Assembly (NCBI GenBank): GCA_964019335.1
Contig: OZ025649.1
Location: forward strand, 186,001-250,000
DNA: 64,000 bases
From: Diplonema japonicum
Taxonomy: Eukaryota > Euglenozoa > Diplonemea > Diplonemida > Diplonemidae
Reading direction: 5' to 3'
Shown here: piece after piece, positions 11,258-22,534 of the stretch
Layout: each line of letters starts with the position of its first letter
How positions within the stretch are numbered: the first letter of the stretch is position 1
Translations under genes and position numbers: made by a program
The notes under the pieces: model-generated
Told to the model about the DNA's origin: nothing
Databases searched by the model: none
The model's input: only the letters and a program-made list of their open reading frames with translations

Positions 11258-13329
11258 GAGTAGAGAAAGGAATCCTCACTGTTTTCGCTGTTTACCAAAC
11301 TTAGTCGCTCTGGATTAGGCAAAGGTTTTTTTGGGCCCCCCCCTGGGAGAAAAGAAAATATTGCTGCGCCAAACTTAGTTTTTGCTACGAAGGGTGCCCT
11401 TAAAGGGGGGAAATGGGAAAAAAAACTTCTGGAGGACTGCTTCACACCCAACTCCATCATGGTGATTCCCCCCTGGCTAGTGTGCGTACACATGCATGCC
11501 TAAGAGGACAATTTTTTTTCCTTTTTTTTTTCTTTTGCACTCCACGACTTGTTTCTTTTTTTTTTTTTTTTTTTTTTTTTTATTGCTGGAACAAGTAAAC
11601 AAGAACTTTTGAAAAAGAATTGTTATTGCAAAAAAAAAAAAAGAAAGAGCAGAGCTTGTTATCAGGCTTGCACGAATTAGCCGACATTTTTTTTGTTCCT
11701 TCTCTCTTATTTATTTTCTGCTCCCCCCCCTTTCTTTTTGACCCCTCCAAAGTCTTTCCTGCTTCTTTTCTTTTTCTTTTTGTTGGGTCTAAGCTAACAC
11801 TTCCCTCCATCATTGTGATTTTTTTTTTCTTTTTTCCCTTTCTGTTTTTTTTTTTTTTTTTTTTTTTTTTCTCGCCCACATTTTTTTTTTTTTTTCCCTC
11901 TCTTCTTCCGCCCTTCTTCAGGAACTCATATCTCCCCACTTCTCCCCCCTCCCCCTCAGTATCCATTTTCCTCTCAAACTTTTTTTTCTTCTTCCGGCTC
12001 ACAAAAGGGGTTCGCGTTTGGCATTTGCTTCACCCGACCTTTTTTTCTTATTTTTCTTCAGTCGATGGAAAGTTTGTTTTCTGTCCTGCTTTTGGAAAGA
12101 GAGGGGGGGGATTTCCCCTTCAGTTCTTCTTTGCAGCAGAGCAAACAGGAGACGTAACAAAGATAAGCCGGTTTTGAATGTTTTTTCTTTTTTTGACCCC
12201 CCCCTCTACCAACATTCTCATCAGAATTTCCCTTACTTCTCGTCATTGGTTTTTCCTTCCCTTCTATCTTATTCTCTTTAAAAAAAAAAAAAAAAAAGAA
12301 ATCCTTTTTTTTTTTTGTTTCTCCGTTGTTTTTTCTTTTTCATTTCTCTTCATTTCTTTAAAAAAAAAAAAAAAAAAGGTTTTTTTTTTTCTCCAACTCC
12401 CCGCTTTCCCTTCCCAAAGAAAAAAAATATACTAATGTTGGTGTCCTCCTCATTTTTTTTCTTTGTCCCTCCCCCCCCTATCTCTCTCAGCTGACAAAAA
12501 CAATGTGCTATATCTTTCTTTTTTTTATTTATATTTTTATTTTTTTTATTTTGTTCAATTTTTTTTTTTTCCCCTGCCCCTTCTCGAGCTTTTTCTTTTT
12601 TATTTTTTTTATTCACACGAGAAGGAGGAGAGAAAAAAAAAAAGAAGAAAAAAAAAAGCCATTTATTCTTATGCGTACTGCCCTTTTCCCCCTCCGTTGG
12701 AAAACCCTTTTTTTTTTTCTTTTTTTCTTTTTTACCACGAGTCACCAGCATAACGTCTGCATGGCCATTTTTAGCTCTGTACCAGGCCAGACGTTCTACG
12801 TGCTAAAAAGAGGGTGGGAAAAAAAAGGGGGGGGGGACGCAAGAGGGGAAATTTTACTACACGCCATCATCATGGAAAGAAGAGACCGCATAACGATTTT
12901 GAAAAAAAAAAGGGGGGGAGACGTGAGGAGAGAAAGAAGGGCGCTAAGACCCTTCTCTCTTTTTCACTCTATTTCTTTTTCTTTCCCCCTTTGGCGCACT
13001 TCTTTCCCTACTAACCGTGAGTCTTGTGTAAAAAAAGGGGAAAAAACCTGATTTTATGTTGAACACTTTGCCTTTCTTCCTCTTCTTCTTATCCATTTTA
13101 TTTTATCTCCAAATAACTTATTTTACTGTTTTTTGCCTTTCCACGTCAGCCCGGAAGGGGGATAATACAGAAAGGGGGGAAAAAAATAAAAGAAAAAAAA
13201 TGATGAGAACGGAAACCAGCAGTTCACACATAACGCAAGATAAAACCAGCTAGTTTTACTTATCCCTCTGAATAAACTCAGTGCCCTTAGAGAAAGGATA
13301 TGAGCATTTTCCAAATGCCAAAATTAATT

Positions 13330-13372
<43 letters not shown>

Positions 13373-13475
13373 CCAGCGACAAATAAAAAAAAAGAAACAA
13401 AACAAAAAAAAAATGAAGAGAGCTTAAAACAAGAGATAAAGGAGAGGAAAGCAGGAAAAAAAAAAAAAAAAGAGG

Positions 13476-13506
<31 letters not shown>

Positions 13507-14355
13507 AGGGAAAAAAAGAGAAGGGGGGTATGGAAGGAAACAAAGAAGCCAAATCTTTCACCCCCCTTCGTCCCTTTTTTTTTTTTTTTGCGTTTTTTTT
13601 TTCTTTTCTTTTTTTTTCCATTTCTTTTTTTCCATCCCCTCTTCTTTGAGCGAACGTGAGAGAATTGCACTTTTGTCAAAATCTTCCTCCCTATTCCACT
13701 CTGCCCCTTTCCCCTTTTAAAAAAAAAAAAACTAAAAAATAAAAAAATCGAAAAAGATTCTCTTTTCCCGAAGGAGAAAAGAAAAAGAAAAAACAAAAAA
13801 ATCCGTTTTTTCTTTTTTGTTTCACTTCACGGGAAGATCGAGAGCAGAATAAAAAAATTAAAAAAGACCCTAAATAGACCAAATAAACATCGAGAAAAAG
13901 AATCCAAAAAAAAAAACCCCATAAAAATCGTAAAAAGATACCAAGAAAAAAAAAAGGGGGGGAAAAAACCTGTTGTAGTGAAGAAAAAGAAAAAAGAAGA
14001 TGATTTTTTTTTTTTTTTTTTTGGAGAAAAAAGGAAAAATAAATTTAAAACCAAACAAACGAGAAGTAGAAAAAAAAATATGTTTTTTTTTGAAAAATAT
14101 TATTTGGGAAAAAAAAGGAGGAACTAAAAGGAACATTCTGATGAGCTTTTTTTTTTTTACCCCCCCACCCTTTCTTCAAAAAAAATTCACCCACTTTTTT
14201 TTTTATATTATGCCTACCCACTCCCCCCTCCCCCTCACTATTTTTTTTTTAAATTGGAAAAAAAAATTCATTCTTATAAAAAAATCACGACAAACAGAAA
14301 AAAAAAAAAAGAAAAAAAACAGCAGGGCGGGGGGGAAAAAAAAAATGTTACCAAG
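11258..14355. other. 3.1-kb homopolymer-rich spacer
   Basis: Long pyrimidine-rich block (about 11500-12760), then alternating A and T runs (T42 at about 13331, A runs at 13457-13503). ORFs here encode only Phe/Lys/Ser/Pro strings and are artefacts of the runs. The motif CCAAACTTAGT occurs twice (about 11296 and 11372). No gene seen. The last 100 nt are A-rich and lead into the 7TM gene. A short out-of-frame ATG at 14345 starts an upstream ORF that overlaps the real start. Confidence 0.6.
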
Positions 14356-16371
14356 ATGCTTTCAGACCCCTTGCTTAGCAGCGCAGACTCGAAAAGAGCA
14401 CAGGATGAAATAATATTGACAAGCAGAAAACGGAGAGGAGGAGCAGCTTTTTTTACATTAGAAACATTAAGCGGGAGAGCAGTGAAATCGATTATGCTGC
14501 TCTTCTACGTGTCTATCGCCTTCGCATTCTTTACTAAGCTATTCTCCGAACGAGTAGTGGAAATCAAAAACGTATGCAAAAACGGTGCAGGGGGAAGGTT
14601 CTTGGACACATGGAACTCCAGCATATGCCAGACTCAATACGAGCAAGGAGACACTATCCCATTACTCACCCAAACAGGCTATCAAAACCTAACATGCCCA
14701 TCCGAGTTATGTTTGAAATGGGACGGGCAAATTCCAGCTTTATCAGTTATTGACAAAATGGTCTTTATAGCATTCATAGTAGAGATTGGTGTGGTGGAGA
14801 ACAGCACAGATACTGAGTTCGAGTTGCAATTTGCAGGGCATTCATTTGATGAAGATGATGGGCAGGAGAATCTTAAGCCATTTCCCCCGTCCATTTTCGG
14901 GAAGAGAAATTCATCTACAAACCCTTACGAAGAATTCCGTGTGAAGTGCAAAAAAGGACAAAAATGCGACGTTATCATGTTCCCCGAACCTTTCTACAAG
15001 ACGAACAAGCACAGAACCGTTCAAATAGTGTTGCTGAACCTTGGCACTGTTTTGCCTTACCTTGACGTCGACCCCTCCTCCCCCTTGGAGTTCATCGGCG
15101 TGGCGTACGTGTTCAACTATTGGGCAGAAACCCTTCTCGAGCTCATTGTCAGGTACGGTGGGTTACTATTCGTGGCGTACCTTGTTGTGATGTATTTGTA
15201 CAAGCTTGGTTTTGTTTCGTTTTTTTATATGAAGCCACATTTTCGAGAACCCGGGTCTCGAAGGTCGAAGCCGTGGATGCCCGAACAGAAAGCTACGTTT
15301 GTCGTGTTGATATTTTCCGTTTTATACCTCAACCCCGGGAAGCTGCCCACCTTGTACCATCACTATGAGAACGGGCTGACGCTCGACGGCCCCGGGTGGT
15401 CGTGGAACGATCGGGTGTTGAATTTTTTCGACACGAACCTCCCGTTCTACTACATCAACATGCTGCGCATGTACGAAGTTCTGTTGCTGGCATGCTGCCT
15501 ACGACAAGCCCCGAAATTTTCCATCCGTTTGGACAAACGAAGCTGGCCTTACTTCTTCACGTTTTCATGGTTCGCGGTGTTCCTTCTACAAGACTGGATC
15601 CTCCTTGCCTCCGACCTCAAGGGGTACTACATAGGAGCAAGGACAAGGTCGGTCTGGCTTGTCTCCGGTTCCATTCCGTACATGGTACTTGTCGTGGTGT
15701 GGGGGATCGTGATGTTCGGAGTCTTTATAGGGTGCTGCCTGTCCTTGATTGAGAAGCCTTATTGGGATACGAAAAGCCGTCAGCTTTCCTTCCGGTTCTT
15801 CTTTGTATTCTACGTGTGGCATGTTGTGTATGGTATTGCCTCGTTTGTGTACTGTTGGTACAAGTATCAGGTTGGCCGGCTTGTGACCGATGAGCTTGTT
15901 TGCGGGCAGATCCTCATGGGGCACAATGCCGGTGATACTTTGAGCAATATTGTTTTTATTTTGCTTCTTGCGTTGTTTTATGCGCCGGTGGTCTTCAAGA
16001 CGGGCAAGGTGCCCCCCATTGCCACCAACCGGGAGTGGGTTCGCTTGAAGTGGCCTACCTCGTGGATCGACTACGTCAACTCTGCGGGGAACTCCACCAT
16101 GTACTTTTTCCTTCGTGAGTCTGAACGGAGGGAATACACCGAAGCTCAGGAGGCCTCGCGAGCCCCTCATACACGGTCGCCCCTCGCACTGTCGAGATCC
16201 AAGTTGACGAAAGCGTTCAAAAGAATGAACCGACGACGCATATCGCTTTCGACCCGGCTGGAGATTTCGCTTTCTAACATGAGGTATTTTTTCCCCTCTT
16301 TTTTTTTCTTTTTTTTTTAATGGCGGTGTGGGAATGATGAAGATTTTAGTAAGCTGACCCCCTTTCTTTGA
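14356..16371 (+). CDS. Wntless/TMEM181-like seven-TM protein
   Basis: Exons 14356-16283 and probably 16350-16371 (649 aa). Without splicing the frame ends at 16320 in a poly-Phe tail. The start chosen is the Met of MLSDPLLSSADSK, because upstream codons are a purine leader. The first TM segment (about residues 44-62) is followed by a roughly 220-residue extracytosolic domain with Cys, NSS/NLT glycosylation sites and a beta-rich look. Seven TM segments follow (from ELIVRYGGLLFVAYLVVMYLY to NIVFILLLALFYAPVVF). The blocks VLYLNPGKLPTLYH, PFYYINMLRMYEVLLLACC and FSWFAVFLLQDWILLASDLKG suit the Wntless/TMEM181 (GOST-like) superfamily, which serves as cargo receptors or signalling proteins of the secretory pathway. 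Family assignment is by architecture and remembered similarity; no ligand can be inferred. Confidence 0.65.
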
Positions 16372-16616
16372 TAATGTATCCCCCCCCCCCCCCCCCCCCC
16401 CGAATGGCGAAAACTTGAAAAGGCAAAAAATCTTTTTTTAAATCAACTGACCCACGAGTAGAGAGGGAAACAATTCGTTTTTTATTTTGTAAGGAAAACA
16501 AAAAAAAAACCCCCCCTACCCACAGCAAACGCGGAGCTCTCAACGACTTACATCAAACAACGAGCAGCGATGCCATCGGCAGCTGCCCCACGCCCACAGG
16601 TGTCGTCTCGCCTTGC

Positions 16617-18227
16617 ATGTCTTCAACAGAAGTTTCTTCCGACGACGAAGAAGAAGCAACAGTGAAGCCACTATTCTCTTTAGAACTCGCCGTCGACCTA
16701 ATGTGCCTAAGCTGGGAGGTCTACGGCGAAGGCCCGGGCGACCAACACGACAGGGAAATCACGGAAGGCGTGATGCCCATCGACACGTGGCGCCATGGCT
16801 ACGCATTGCTAGAGGTGATCCACGCAAGGGCAGAGGGGGCCAGACAGAGGAACTACCACAAAAACAAAGAAGTCCACCGCCACGGGATGGCGTTCAGGTA
16901 CATCGAACAAACACCGTGCAGAGTATGCACCAAAGAAGTGAAACGGGAAATGGGGTACATCTGCGTGGAAGGCAGCACATGCTTCACCACATGCAAAACC
17001 TGCTTCGAAATCGACATCATCCGCAACAAGGATCTCCACAGACATGGAATGACCTGTAAGCCGTCTAACCATGACAGATGCGGGCTGTGCGGGGTGGAAC
17101 CAACCAACAACGCAATGGGGTTCACATGTGTAGAAGGTGGACGAACATGCCTAACAGCATGCGTGAATTGCTTTCAAAGCGACTCTCTACGCAACAAGGA
17201 CATCCACCGACACAGTATGGTGTGCAGGTACGTGGACACCTACACATGCAAGGTTTGCAAACAACACCGTTTCAGTGAAGTCTGCTACGTGTGTGTTGAA
17301 GGAGGTACCCCATGCTGTGCCGCATGTAGGGGTTGCTTCGCAAAAGGAACATCTTGGAGCTCTGACCATATGACTGACTTACAAGCGTTGATCTGTGTGA
17401 ACCCAGATCGAATCGCAGTTTGTTTCAGAGGAACAGACAACATAGCCAATGTGAAGACGGACTGTCAGATGATGCGAGACATCTACCCATCGATGCTAGG
17501 TGATGCTTCTTGGCATCGTGAGCTTCCTAAGGTCCATCGTGGGTTCCTCAAGGCTTTTCAAAACATCTGTTCAGAGGTCACGGAAAGACTGCAGCCGTTG
17601 CTGCAGGAAAACCCGGAGACGCAGCTTTGCATAACCGGGCATTCTCTTGGAGGTGCGTTGGCCGTGCTGATGGCTTACCATGTGAAGAAGAATTTTCAAA
17701 GGGATGCAATGGTGTACACATTTGGAAGCCCGCGTGTGGGGAACGCGTCATTTTCATCAATATACGATGCGGCTGTACCTGCTACGTTCAGGGTGGTGAA
17801 TCAAAGCGATGTGGTGGCAACGATGCCCTTCGCGCTGAAGGGGTTTCTGTTCAAACACACCGGCCGCGAAGTTTGCATCGATAAAAAAGGAAATCTCATC
17901 ATTGAACCCACATTCATCGAGAAGTTCATCGCACCCACAAAAACCCTCGGTTTGTTCAAAATTGGCGGCAGCGCGAACATTCTTGACCACGGTCTCGTCC
18001 GTTACGCCAAAAGCCTCTCAAAAATCGCTCGGTATTTTGATGCACCGGACCTAGTCATCAAAATGGTTCCTAAAAAGAAGCCTGCATGGTTGGTGTCACG
18101 GGTAGGGGTCCCCCTCGATGATGAGCTGTGGAGCTTGGTAAACCTTCCTGGCTCGTTTCGGCCGAAAGGACCGAAGCAAAATCCATTAAAAGTAACCTAT
18201 GTGTCAACTGACTCAGAAGGTTCGTAA
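16617..18227 (+). CDS. Class 3 lipase with a Cys/His zinc-finger array inserted in the fold
   Basis: Single exon, 536 aa. The alpha/beta-hydrolase part is a class 3 (triacylglycerol) lipase. Nucleophile Ser343 lies in GHSLGGALA, and candidate Asp398 in VVNQSDVVATMP and His458 in LDHGLVRY complete the triad. Supporting strands are ICVNPDRIAVCFRGTD and VYTFGSPRVGN. The lipase N-terminal helix (LELAVDLMCLSWEVYG, about residues 22-37) is separated from the rest by three tandem repeats of about 55 residues (83-247). Each has the form NK-[DE]-x-HRH-[GS]-M, C-x2-C, then CVEGG..C...C..CF, suggesting zinc-binding PHD/ZZ/DC1-like modules. No signal peptide or TM is seen, so it is likely cytosolic. An out-of-frame ATG lies at 16570. 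CCCACAG precedes the start region by about 95 nt. Confidence 0.85.
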   Translation: MSSTEVSSDDEEEATVKPLFSLELAVDLMCLSWEVYGEGPGDQHDREITEGVMPIDTWRHGYALLEVIHARAEGARQRNYHKNKEVHRHGMAFRYIEQTPCRVCTKEVKREMGYICVEGSTCFTTCKTCFEIDIIRNKDLHRHGMTCKPSNHDRCGLCGVEPTNNAMGFTCVEGGRTCLTACVNCFQSDSLRNKDIHRHSMVCRYVDTYTCKVCKQHRFSEVCYVCVEGGTPCCAACRGCFAKGTSWSSDHMTDLQALICVNPDRIAVCFRGTDNIANVKTDCQMMRDIYPSMLGDASWHRELPKVHRGFLKAFQNICSEVTERLQPLLQENPETQLCITGHSLGGALAVLMAYHVKKNFQRDAMVYTFGSPRVGNASFSSIYDAAVPATFRVVNQSDVVATMPFALKGFLFKHTGREVCIDKKGNLIIEPTFIEKFIAPTKTLGLFKIGGSANILDHGLVRYAKSLSKIARYFDAPDLVIKMVPKKKPAWLVSRVGVPLDDELWSLVNLPGSFRPKGPKQNPLKVTYVSTDSEGS

Positions 18228-18726
18228 TATGTACATATATCTTGTTGTTAGAATACAAAATTTTATAATATACCGATCTGGAGATGTCCGATCTTTTACC
18301 CATTTATCCCCTTTCTAGTGCTATCAAGGATCCTTTTATTAAGAACAATTCAGAACAAACGACTACATTTTTTTTTCTTCTTCTTCTTTTTTTTTTTTTT
18401 TTTTTTTTTTTTTCGAACCTTTAGATGACATAAAAAAAAAAAAAAAATACATTCTCTCATGTGATGGTACGGCAACTCGAGACGGCACTTTGTTCACGAT
18501 GCCAGTCAGCGTGAAAAATATCTTACTTTCTCTCTTTTTTTTTTTATTTATTTGCTAAGGGCGTCTCACAAAAGGCCTCCTTTAATTCATATCCTATTTT
18601 TAGTTTAGATTTACCACGAATGATGTAGTTCCCCCCCCCCCTTTTTTTAAGAAAAGTATTTCAAACATTTTTCTTGGGGGGGGTCAACAAAATATTAATA
18701 TAAAAAAAAGAAAAAGGGGGAATAAA
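18228..18726. other. AT-rich spacer
   Basis: T, A, C and G runs (T33 near 18381, C10 near 18631, G8 near 18676). No coding sequence. It ends in a purine-rich leader just before the FUSC gene ATG. Confidence 0.6.
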
Positions 18727-21700
18727 ATGGAAAATGAAACGGAACCAACGAGGGAGGACACAGGGATCCTTATAGACGATGTGAGCAGTTATGCCGAGGA
18801 CAGTGGGGATGACGACGACTTCTTGTTTATAGAAAGTCAGGTAGGTGACTCTAGCACTGGGTACTGTGCGTGTTGTGTGAAGCCGAGATTCTGGAGCCAG
18901 GTGGAGTGGGCTCTGAGTGGGGGTCTATCTGCCGGCATGGCCTCCGCGCTTGCTTTGACGTCCGCAACGAAGGCGTTCCTCCCCCTGCCTGTTCTGCTCC
19001 CCATCATCACTGTCATTGGAACGGGCCGCACCCTAGGGGCAACACTCAACTTTGCAGCCACTGCCTACAGCGCCATCATCTCTTGCATCATTCCTTCTGT
19101 TCTGTGGAACCTTGTCATGCCGCGCTCCGCCGCAGCCTTCTGGCCCGGGTTTGCCCTCATAGCCATCCCCCTGCACCTCGCCCAGTCTACTCATCCAGGA
19201 AAGCGTCTTGCCCTCGCCCTCTTCTCTGTTTTTATGTGGATATGGTGGAAAGGCGGCCCTAAGGATGGCGAATTCACAGGTAAGCTGACACCGTGGTATT
19301 TCCCTGTCGGCTTCCTCTCTACCATCACGGCGTGTGTCCTTTGTGCCGTCTCATGCACTGTGCTGCCCTACCCCAAGACAGCCAAGGCCAAGGCCATCAG
19401 GCTCGACAAGGACATGCGGCACCTCGCTGCTATGGTCTTCAGGGAGATCGTGGCTACCATCTCCATGCGAGCACCCGGCGAGCATGTCTTCCTTGACTCG
19501 CAGATCCACCTGGACCAGCTTTCCACACTTCTTCCCATGCTGCAAGGGGCGGTGCAGGAGGCGGAGATAGAGGACACAGTGTTGCGGTTCATTTCCTCCG
19601 TATCTTGCATGCTGCTGGTGGTCCCGGTGTTTTTCACAACACCCACCCGTCTGGTCGACCCCAAGCCCATCAGGAACCTGCGGCGGACTATCGTCCTCAT
19701 GCGCGAAATCCTCCCCCTCCTGTCATCCCTGGCTACTATCGTTGACAACATGGACGAGACCAACGCTAAGACCCACGCCTTCCACCAGGACACTGTGAAG
19801 TACATCCGCAAGCAACTCACACACTTGGCGCACTATGGCAGTAGCGTCCTCGAGAACCCTGAAGACGAGAAGCTGTATCCACACCTGACAGAAGAGCTGA
19901 CCTCCCTTTCGTCACACTTGATGAAGTGGCGTGTGAACGAGTTCTTCAAGGGCAAGCGTCCCATTCTTCCAGAGAGGGGAACGCACATGAAGTCCTTCCT
20001 GTACCACGTGCGGAGGTTCTGCAAGGAGCTGATGGAAGTCAAGGAGCAGGCATTGGAAGATACGGTGGCGGAAGGCTACACCATGGTCTTGGTTCAGCCC
20101 GTGAAGCATCTCGCTCAGAACCTGAAGGGTACCTTTGTGCACATGCGCACGGCCACGGGCAGGGAATGGGCGGAGAGTGCGAAAACAGTGGCAGCGCTGG
20201 TGGGCAGCTTGGCGCTGTCACTGCTTGCTGGGTTGGACCCCGCGTTCTGGGCGCCAATCACAGTTGCCTTCATTGGCAGCCCGACGACTGCAGGATCGTT
20301 GAACGCCGCACTCAACAGGATACAGGGCACCATCTTCGGGTCAACTTTTGGATACTTAGTGCTTCGTACCTTTACGGACCCAGCTGGGTGGATCATAGGG
20401 CTGACGTATTCTCTGTGGTGTGTGCTGACAGGGTACGTGAGGAGCTCCCCGACCTACAGCTACGGGGGTGTCGTGGGGTCACTGACAGCAGCTATCATCA
20501 TGTTTGGGTACAATCCTGAAACAGGAGGATCGACGCTGGGGCACGAAGACCTGGAGGCAATGGCGTTTTCCAGGATCCAGCAGACACTCATGGCGTGCGT
20601 GGTGTACTTGACAGCAGTTGTGATGATCTCGCCCATAAGACCATCAGACACCTTAAGGGAGCAGATGCAGATGGTACTAGCGGAGCTCAAGGAGGTGGCG
20701 GCGTCAGTTCTGGAGGGGTACACGAACAACAACTTCGCAGAGGCAGACAAGCTGCCTGAACGAGTTGCAAAAATAGCTGCAGGCTGTAAAATGCAGTCTT
20801 CACTTGTGGAAGACGTTGTGAGCGAGCCTGCTGTGTGGAGCACTGGGTTCCCTGTGGAGGAGTTTAGATTTGTTCTGCAGGACGAACAGAAACTGCAAGC
20901 TTCCATCCGGCAGCTGTGTTCTTCCTTTATTGACATTAAACAGTATAGTGACAACACTTTTTACAAGCACCTGCTCAGCATATACACCCCCATCCTGATA
21001 CCTGTCGCCAAGAAGCTTGGGACGTACTTCAGCCACATCAGCCACCCTTCCATCTATCCTCCTCCTACCATCAATGCTCTGTATCACCAGCTGTCGGACT
21101 CTGCGGCGTCACTTGTTGCAGCCTTCCATGATAGCCTCATAGCGATTCGTGAAGACCACCCAACCCGACCCTCGAACATTCTGTCGACGGACTTGATTGA
21201 GTCACTGCACTGCCTTATTGAGGCAATTTACTCAGTTGTCCAAGGTGCTGGGAAATTAAGCAAGTCTTTGAGGACCTTCCGTTTGAAGGCGCATACACTT
21301 GAAATGGCGTTGTATTAGCCGGGGGGGGGGGGGGGGGGGGGGGGTTGAACTTTCTTGAAGATCGAAACAACATAGTTCCCCTTTTTTTTCCCTTCTTTCG
21401 GTGGACCACAATTATCTAGCAATTCGGCTGCATAAGGATTTTTTTCTTCTTTTCCGCTCGGCCTCTCCCATGTTCCTTTTTCCCTTTGTTTTTTTATCAC
21501 ACTCCCCCCCTGGCAGCCAGGAAAAGGCTTCGGGGCGGGAGGGGGTGAGAGAAAATATCTTTCGTATGTTTCCCTTCTTTCTTTCTGGTTTCTTTTTTTT
21601 TTTTCTTCTAGGGTGGTCTTCAAGTGGGATTTGCCCTTAAACATCGCCTTTTTCTTCTGGTTAAGATGGCATATCGATCACACCTGGAACTCACAAGCTA

Positions 21701-21843
21701 GGTCTTCCTTCAAGTCGCAGGTAATACAGTCGACTTGGCCGAAGCACAAAAGGAGGCGCGCTTACCAAGCGCTGCGTGCCGGCTTACTGAACATCCTTGC
21801 TAAGCTTTGCGTGGTGCCAATGGACTTCTATAAATCTCTTTGA
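18727..21843 (+). CDS. FUSC/aromatic-acid-exporter-like membrane protein
   Basis: Exons 18727-21311 and 21612-21843 (938 aa). The protein has an acidic N-terminal tail, then a first hydrophobic bundle (about residues 60-225) with SGGLSAGMASALALTSATKAFLPLP and LPIITVIGTGRTLGATLN. A long helical soluble segment follows, then a second bundle (about 480-650) with DPAFWAPITVAFIG, TAGSLNAALNRIQGTIFGSTFGYL and further TM helices. Two TM bundles with a cytosolic middle are typical of the fusaric-acid-resistance (FUSC) / aromatic-acid-exporter superfamily, which includes plant and fungal anion or organic-acid transporters. Read without splicing the ORF stops at 21316-21318, two codons after a GTATT donor. 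Joining to the exon after TTCTTCTAG at 21611 restores phase exactly and adds 77 residues with real coding character. Substrate unknown. Confidence 0.8.
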
Positions 21844-22534
21844 GACACTTCTCCACCCCGGGGTGGGGTGAGGGAGGGTAAATAATCACATTATGGTTTG
21901 GGGTTAGGGCAGCGTTTGGGGTTGTTATCTCCCCCCCCCCCCCCCCCCCCTCCCCGTTTATTTCGTTACTAGAAACTTGTCATCCTTGTGTCCGGGCAAA
22001 AGAATTTTCTTCGCATTTTTTTATACATTGTTGCTTCTTCTTTTTTTTTTTCACCCCCCACTTTCATTGCTCGGGGCGGGGGGGGGGGGGGAACATTATA
22101 AAAACGACAGTTTCAAAACTTATTACTCCTGCCACTCTTTCCTCCGTTTAATTACAATGTTGCTCCCCCCCTCAATCATGACTTTTTTTTCTGTGGAATG
22201 GTTTTGTTTTTTTTTCCCTCGTGTAGAACCACGGAAAAAAAAGAAAGACCACTGTCGACCCAAGGTGAATATTCCGACAGAAAGTCGATGACATCCCCCC
22301 CCCCCAGCATTTTGAGAACCTAGGGGAGAGGAAAAGTAACACAAAACTAACGGGCTTCTCAAGAAGAATATTATGTGGAAGCTGACATCGAACAGTACAA
22401 TGTGACACAACTATTTGTTTTTTACCCTCCCCCACTCTAACTTCTTCGATAATTTCTCTTTTTTTCCTACCCCACGCGTACCCAGCTCACGATAGGGGGT
22501 TGGCTCACCTCCCTGGGAGGCTAGGAAAGACAAG
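21844..22534. other. Spacer with C/G runs
   Basis: Contains a C18 run near 21933, a G run near 22078 and T-rich stretches. No gene. TACCCAG at about 22485 lies 50 nt before the next ATG. Confidence 0.55.

Noticed and set aside
11500-14250. Many ORFs rich in Phe, Lys, Ser or Pro on both strands
   Set aside because: They are translations of T, A and C runs, with no codon structure or motif.
16570-16616. Alternative lipase start at ATG 16570
   Set aside because: Out of frame with the lipase, and joining by the available GT-AG sites gives an early stop.
21895-21925. GGGGTTAGGG, telomere-like
   Set aside because: A single short match in the middle of a contig, not a repeat array.
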